NCBI GenBank assembly: GCA_020048595.1
Contig: JAIFMH010000107.1
Location: 1 to 9,297, forward strand
Reading direction: 5' to 3'
Length of the DNA: 9,297 nucleotides
Origin: Bacteroidota bacterium
GTDB lineage: Bacteria > Bacteroidota > Bacteroidia > Bacteroidales > UBA4417
The translations under genes were made by a program, and so were the position numbers. The notes beneath the pieces are model-generated. The model had not been told where the DNA came from, did not search any database, and saw nothing but the letters and a program-made list of their open reading frames with translations. Positions 6,319-9,297 of this stretch are shown here, piece by piece. Position 1 is the first letter of the stretch; each line of letters starts with the position of its first letter.

Positions 6319-6326
6319 CAAAGTTA
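6319..6326 (-). promoter_or_regulatory. -7 element for the HD gene
   Basis: Minus-strand TAACTTTG (6326-6319) matches TAnnTTTG. It implies a leader of roughly 60 bases that includes the complement of the G-rich tract. No TTG is seen 17-23 bases upstream. Confidence 0.5.
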
Positions 6327-6378
6327 TCAAAAAAGTGTTTTTACTTTCTTTTCTTTTCAAACGTTCGAATGAAATGAA

Positions 6379-6386
6379 TATTTTTG
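6379..6386 (+). promoter_or_regulatory. -7 element for the S37 peptidase
   Basis: TATTTTTG matches TAnnTTTG and lies 26 bases before the ATG at 6413. It is divergent from the HD gene promoter, with 52 bases between the two boxes. Confidence 0.5.
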
Positions 6387-6412
6387 CGTTACATAAATTA
6401 ATCTGAATCAAC

Positions 6413-7696
6413 ATGAAATTACTACGGAAACTTATAATTGCGTTTATCCTTCTGCCATTTATTACGTTTGCTCAGGACAGTGAAATATATACGTTTCTGA
6501 AATCCATTCCCGGTGCTGAGGTTATAAAAAAGGATACTACCGCATTTAAAGAATTCTACATTATAATGCTACCTCAGGCTGTGGATCATAAAAATCCAAA
6601 CAGTGCATCCTTCAAACAGCGGATTTATGTAGGCCACGAAGGATATGACAAACCAACAGTTATGGAAACGGAGGGTTATGGCGCTGACTGGGTTTCATCA
6701 AACACTATGTCGGAACCAACAAGCCTGCTTAAAGCCAACCAATTGTATATTGAACACCGCTACTTTGGACCTTCAACGCCCAGCCCGGTTGACTGGAAAT
6801 ACCTTACTGCCGAGCAGGATGCAGGCGATTATCATTATATCCGCAATCTGTTCGGAAAGGTATACACAGGAAAATGGATTGCTACCGGTGTTAGTAAAGG
6901 AGGACAGACCGCAACCGCATACAAGGTTTTTTATCCCGATGATGTAGATGCTACTATTCCATATGTAGCTCCAATAAATTATGCAAGGCTGGATCCACGC
7001 ATAGATTCTCATTTTAAAAGTGTAGGAACCAAAGAACAGCGCAAACAGATCAAAGATATTCAGTTGTATCTGCTGAAGAATAAAGCAACTGTATTACCAG
7101 CATGGAAGAATATTGCGAATAAAAATGGATTTAAATTCACTATTGTGGATGAAGAATCAGCATACGATTATTCCGTTTTGGAGTATCCATTCTCGTTCTG
7201 GCAATATACAGCCGATGCTGCAACTCTTCCTGATCTAAAAGCCACAACTGCTGATAAAATGGCGAGATACCTTATTCAGATTGTGCCGCCATTCTGGTAC
7301 ACCGAAGCTGCCAGCGTTTACCAGGCAGCTAATTACCAATTCTATACTCAGCTTGGCTATTACGAATACGACGAGAAACCTTTCAGAAAATATTTGAAAA
7401 ATATAGATTATCCAAACTCTGTTTTTGTTCCAAAAGGGGTTCAAATAGTATGGGATCCCTCCTACCAGGAAAAATTAAAGGCATTTATCAATAGCGACCC
7501 CAAAAATATGATTTATATTTATGGTGAAGCTGATCCATGGGGAGCAACAGCAGCTGAAATAAAATCAGGAAGCGGAAGCCTGAAAATGGTTCAGGCTGAT
7601 GGAACTCATGGAGCTCAGATCGCCACGTTAAAACCGGAACAACGCAAACTAGTCATAGAAACACTTGAAAAATGGCTGGATATGGATATTGATTAG
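6413..7696 (+). CDS. Secreted S37-family (PS-10 type) serine peptidase
   Basis: Exported alpha/beta-hydrolase peptidase related to the Streptomyces tripeptidyl aminopeptidase of MEROPS family S37; some annotation pipelines place such proteins near S28. Residues 1-20 are a signal peptide (TFA|QD). The N-terminal segment with HEGYDKPTVMETEGYG (75-90) and EHRYFGPSTP (114-123) is the conserved pre-nucleophile region. The nucleophile elbow is GVSKGGQTA (159-167) with Ser161, followed by FYPDDVDATIPYVAP (173-187). The acid is Asp374 in GEADPWG and the base is His399 in DGTHG. The intervening 195-340 region is a helical cap expected to shape the substrate pocket. At 427 residues it looks complete. 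It probably releases short peptides from N termini in the periplasm; specificity is not readable. The next gene starts 56 bases downstream without an obvious terminator between. Confidence 0.87.
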   Translation: MKLLRKLIIAFILLPFITFAQDSEIYTFLKSIPGAEVIKKDTTAFKEFYIIMLPQAVDHKNPNSASFKQRIYVGHEGYDKPTVMETEGYGADWVSSNTMSEPTSLLKANQLYIEHRYFGPSTPSPVDWKYLTAEQDAGDYHYIRNLFGKVYTGKWIATGVSKGGQTATAYKVFYPDDVDATIPYVAPINYARLDPRIDSHFKSVGTKEQRKQIKDIQLYLLKNKATVLPAWKNIANKNGFKFTIVDEESAYDYSVLEYPFSFWQYTADAATLPDLKATTADKMARYLIQIVPPFWYTEAASVYQAANYQFYTQLGYYEYDEKPFRKYLKNIDYPNSVFVPKGVQIVWDPSYQEKLKAFINSDPKNMIYIYGEADPWGATAAEIKSGSGSLKMVQADGTHGAQIATLKPEQRKLVIETLEKWLDMDID

Positions 7697-7752
7697 ACTA
7701 CATTCGATTTTTTCTTTGAAACAGACCAACCCATTACATTTCAATTTTAATA

Positions 7753-8190
7753 GTGAAAAAGACTTTTCATTTCCTGGCACTTCCTCTTCTCTTTATATGG
7801 GAACTTCCTCAGAACCTGCTGGGTCTGGTTGTTTATGTCATAATGAGAAGCAAGAAAAAGATAATTCAAACTGAATTGGAATCGCATCATCTTTTTTTTG
7901 AAACTCCAAAAACGGGAGTGAGCCTGGGATGGTTTGTTTTCTGGACGCCGGCAGGCAACCGGTTTTCGAACCTTATAAATGACTGCCGCATGCATGAATA
8001 CGGACATACCAGGCAATCACTGATGCTTGGGCCGTTGTATCTTTTTGTTGTTGGAATTCCTTCCCTATCAAGAGTGCTTTATAGCAAATGGTATTACAAA
8101 AAACACGGCTACAGTTGGGGAAACTATTTTAACGGTTTCCCTGAAAATTGGGCAGATAAATTAGGTGGTATCAGTGTGCCGAAAGGTTAA
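7753..8190 (+). CDS. Uncharacterised membrane-associated HExxH protein (putative mini-metalloprotease)
   Basis: 145 residues starting with GTG; no ATG occurs between the last in-frame stop (7717) and the conserved N-terminus, so GTG is the best start. I do not recognise a characterised family. The N-terminal 31 residues are hydrophobic (LALPLLFIWELPQNLLGLVVYVI) and probably insert in the membrane as an uncleaved anchor. A second hydrophobic patch, LGPLYLFVVGIPSL (92-105), follows the HEYGH motif at 81-85, which fits the zinc-protease HExxH pattern. ENWAD at 131-135 follows about 46 residues later and fits the gluzincin ExxxD third-ligand motif. The small size and lack of a clear propeptide suggest a minimal catalytic core or a repurposed fold. 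It may share a transcript with the upstream peptidase. Zinc binding and protease activity are inferred from motifs only. Confidence 0.8.
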   Translation: MKKTFHFLALPLLFIWELPQNLLGLVVYVIMRSKKKIIQTELESHHLFFETPKTGVSLGWFVFWTPAGNRFSNLINDCRMHEYGHTRQSLMLGPLYLFVVGIPSLSRVLYSKWYYKKHGYSWGNYFNGFPENWADKLGGISVPKG

Positions 8191-8195
8191 ATAAA

Positions 8196-8223
8196 AAAAG
8201 CTACCCGATTAAAGATAGCTTTT
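8196..8223. terminator. Bidirectional intrinsic terminator between convergent genes
   Basis: AAAAGCTA (8196-8203) and TAGCTTTT (8216-8223) form an 8-bp stem around a 12-base loop. T-runs follow the stem on both strands: TTTT on plus, and seven Ts on minus from the A-run at 8193-8199. It lies six bases after the HExxH gene stop and 33 bases past the end of the convergent aquaporin gene, the expected place for a shared terminator. Stem GC content is low. Confidence 0.65.
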
Positions 8224-8256
8224 CCTAAATTCCAGATGCAATTTATTGATCAGAAC

Positions 8257-8964
8257 TTATGCTTTTTGATCTTCAGTCTCAAAACCATATTTCCATAATA
8301 AAGCTGCCACGATTGCGCCTGATATAGGAGCTACAAAGAACAACCATAACTGTGACAAAGCCTGTCCACCAGCAAAAATGGCCGGCCCAAAACTACGGGC
8401 AGGATTAACCGAAGTGCCCGTTACAGGAATTACTACTAAGTGAATCAGCATAAGTGTAACACCAATTGCCAGTCCGGCCATAGTGCTGTTACCGTATTTT
8501 GAAGTTACCGCTAATATCACAAACAGGAACAGGCATGTAAATACCGCTTCTGCTATAAATGCACTTCCTATACTATAATTACCCAGATATCCTTCGCCCC
8601 AGCCATTAGCGCCAAGTCCCCATTCGGGCATTACCCAACCCGGACTTCCACTTATAATAAGATATAAAACTCCTGCTCCGATTGCTGCACCAATAAGCTG
8701 CGCAACAATGTACCCAACAGCATCTTTTGCAGTCATCCGCCCTGCAACCAATACTCCTACAGTTACGGCAGGATTAATATGGCAACCAGATATTCCTCCG
8801 ATTGCATAAGCCATAGCAACAACTGCAAATCCAAAAGCAATTGAAATCCCGAGTAATCCAGCTCCTGCAGGCCCAACCTGGGCATTGCCTGAAATTACTG
8901 CCGTACCGCAACCAATAAGCACAAGACTAAAAGTCCCGATTAATTCAGCCAGATATTTTTTCAT
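8257..8964 (-). CDS. aqpZ: Aquaporin Z (MIP family water channel)
   Basis: Six-span inner-membrane channel for water, acting as a tetramer in this family. The 235 residues match the AqpZ length. The two half-helix signatures are HINPAVT (NPA at 64-66) and SVNPARSFGPA (NPA at 187-189). The constriction residues by alignment with E. coli AqpZ are Phe44, His175, Thr184 and Arg190, the water-selective set rather than the wider glycerol-facilitator set. The N-terminus MKKYLAELIGTFSLVLIGCG is the standard first span. The loop at 108-128, rich in Gly and Trp, is somewhat longer than in short aquaporins. It is a single gene between a shared terminator and its own promoter. A seven-codon reading frame ends in an ATGA overlap with its start. 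Confidence 0.96.
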   Translation of the reverse strand: MKKYLAELIGTFSLVLIGCGTAVISGNAQVGPAGAGLLGISIAFGFAVVAMAYAIGGISGCHINPAVTVGVLVAGRMTAKDAVGYIVAQLIGAAIGAGVLYLIISGSPGWVMPEWGLGANGWGEGYLGNYSIGSAFIAEAVFTCLFLFVILAVTSKYGNSTMAGLAIGVTLMLIHLVVIPVTGTSVNPARSFGPAIFAGGQALSQLWLFFVAPISGAIVAALLWKYGFETEDQKA

Positions 8965-8984
8965 ATAAATAGGTTTAAGTTCAT
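8961..8984 (-). other. Seven-codon upstream reading frame overlapping the aquaporin start
   Basis: On the minus strand an ATG at 8984-8982 opens seven codons (MNLNLFI) and stops at TGA 8963-8961, sharing ATGA with the aquaporin start at 8964-8962. It begins two bases after a TAnnTTTG box, so the transcript may start at or within its ATG; whether it is ever translated is uncertain. Confidence 0.3.
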
Positions 8985-8986
8985 GA

Positions 8987-8994
8987 CAAATATA
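8987..8994 (-). promoter_or_regulatory. -7 element for aquaporin Z
   Basis: Minus-strand TATATTTG (8994-8987) matches TAnnTTTG. The nearest TTTG (9025-9022) is 27 bases upstream, longer than the usual spacing. The predicted transcript start is near 8982, giving a leader of about 18 bases. An A8/T7 tract (9036-9050) lies further upstream and could act like an UP element. Confidence 0.5.
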
Positions 8995-9111
8995 TCAAAT
9001 TAATTATTTAACATATGATAACAAACTGTTAATATAAAAAAAATTTTTTTATCCCGACTCAAATCCAATGCAGAATGATAGAATCATTTTCTTTTATCTC
9101 ATTAAATCTGG

Positions 9112-9119
9112 TAAATTTG
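9112..9119 (+). promoter_or_regulatory. -7 element for the aldolase gene
   Basis: TAAATTTG matches TAnnTTTG. It would give a leader of about 80 bases to the ATG at 9206, containing the palindrome at 9177-9190. A nearer near-match, TATTTTG (9151-9157), lacks one base and is less likely. No clear -33 element is seen. Confidence 0.35.
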
Positions 9120-9176
9120 TTTTTGCAAATGGGGCATTTATAAAGTGAATTATTTTGCCATCTAAAATCCGTTGCA

Positions 9177-9190
9177 ATTTACATGTAAAT
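9177..9190. promoter_or_regulatory. 14-bp perfect palindrome, candidate operator of the aldolase gene
   Basis: ATTTACATGTAAAT reads the same on both strands and lies 15 bases before the ATG of the partial aldolase gene. Its place between the likely promoter and the start codon fits a dimeric repressor site, for example one responding to a sugar. The cognate regulator is not in the window. Confidence 0.4.
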
Positions 9191-9205
9191 GATAATCTGC
9201 TTATT

Positions 9206-9297
9206 ATGGAAAAACATTTTCCCAAAAACAAAAAAATAAAAAAAATAATCCGTGAAACTGCAGAAATAGCCGGACACCTTTGGCTTCGGGGATGGGC
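9206..9297 (+). CDS. Partial class II aldolase/adducin-family protein (AraD/FucA/RhaD type), N-terminal 30 codons
   Basis: An ATG opens a frame running off the window edge, so the 3' end is missing. After a lysine-rich start, the segment ETAEIAGHLWLRGWA (17-31; the last codon is incomplete, but GCN always encodes Ala) resembles the opening helix of class II aldolases, which continues into the ExNxGNxS phosphate-binding motif just beyond the window. If right, the enzyme is a zinc-dependent sugar-phosphate aldolase, perhaps acting on rhamnulose- or fuculose-1-phosphate. The catalytic Glu and the HxH zinc ligands are outside the window, so the call rests on a short match. It is divergent from aqpZ, with a 241-base regulatory gap containing a palindromic candidate operator. 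Confidence 0.55.
   Translation, partial: MEKHFPKNKKIKKIIRETAEIAGHLWLRGW

Noticed and set aside
7665..7874. 69-codon frame linking the end of the S37 peptidase to the HExxH gene
   Set aside because: It overlaps both genes in another frame and its composition is unlike a folded protein.
9034..9052. A8/T7 tract between aqpZ and the aldolase gene as a terminator or origin element
   Set aside because: No GC stem and no flanking repeats or DnaA-like boxes; simplest reading is an AT-rich, bent promoter-upstream sequence.
9115..9130. ATTTG...CAAAT inverted repeat over the aldolase -7 box as an operator
   Set aside because: Only five A/T-rich pairs and expected by chance in such AT-rich DNA; the 14-bp palindrome downstream is a better candidate.

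Overview
The window reads as chromosomal DNA from a member of the Bacteroidota. Four observations support this. Nearly every gene or operon head is preceded by a match to the Bacteroidetes -7 promoter element TAnnTTTG. Start codons lack obvious Shine-Dalgarno sequences. Exported proteins have signal peptides ending in the Ala|Gln junction common in this phylum. Several families (DUF4468, the S37-type peptidase, the short FtsB/DivIC-like protein) are typical of it. The exact genus cannot be read from the sequence. There are no tRNA or rRNA genes, transposases, CRISPR arrays or phage genes; the content is mostly housekeeping and envelope genes in short transcription units.

Layout. Positions 1-24 hold a perfect palindromic repeat that overlaps the stop codon of a class II HMG-CoA reductase (minus strand, to 1342), the committed step of a mevalonate pathway. 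A divergent promoter region follows. Next is a plus-strand two-gene unit: an amidohydrolase of the COG0402/aminodeoxyfutalosine-deaminase-like type, overlapping by ATGA a 66-residue protein with a ThiS/MoaD-like pattern. Downstream lies a periplasmic 5'-nucleotidase/UshA-like enzyme (3098-4543). It converges on a minus-strand pair: a secreted DUF4468 protein and, upstream of it, an FtsB/DivIC-like septum protein.

From 5479 to 5690 the plus strand is strongly G-rich and C-poor and starts with a canonical G-quadruplex motif of telomere-like units. An HD-domain hydrolase (minus, 5691-6251) follows. It has a second G-rich tract in its 5' leader that shares an exact 12-mer with the first. Divergent from it are a secreted S37-family serine peptidase (6413-7696) and a small uncharacterised membrane-associated protein with HExxH and ExxxD motifs (7753-8190). 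A bidirectional hairpin terminator separates these from a convergent aquaporin Z gene (8257-8964, minus). The last 300 bases form a divergent regulatory region with a 14-bp perfect palindrome, then the first 30 codons of a probable class II (AraD/FucA/RhaD-type) aldolase cut by the window edge.

I see no multi-gene system that I can call new with confidence. The most promising unexplained items are the HExxH mini-metalloprotease candidate, the amidohydrolase/beta-grasp couple, and the paired G-tracts around the HD gene.
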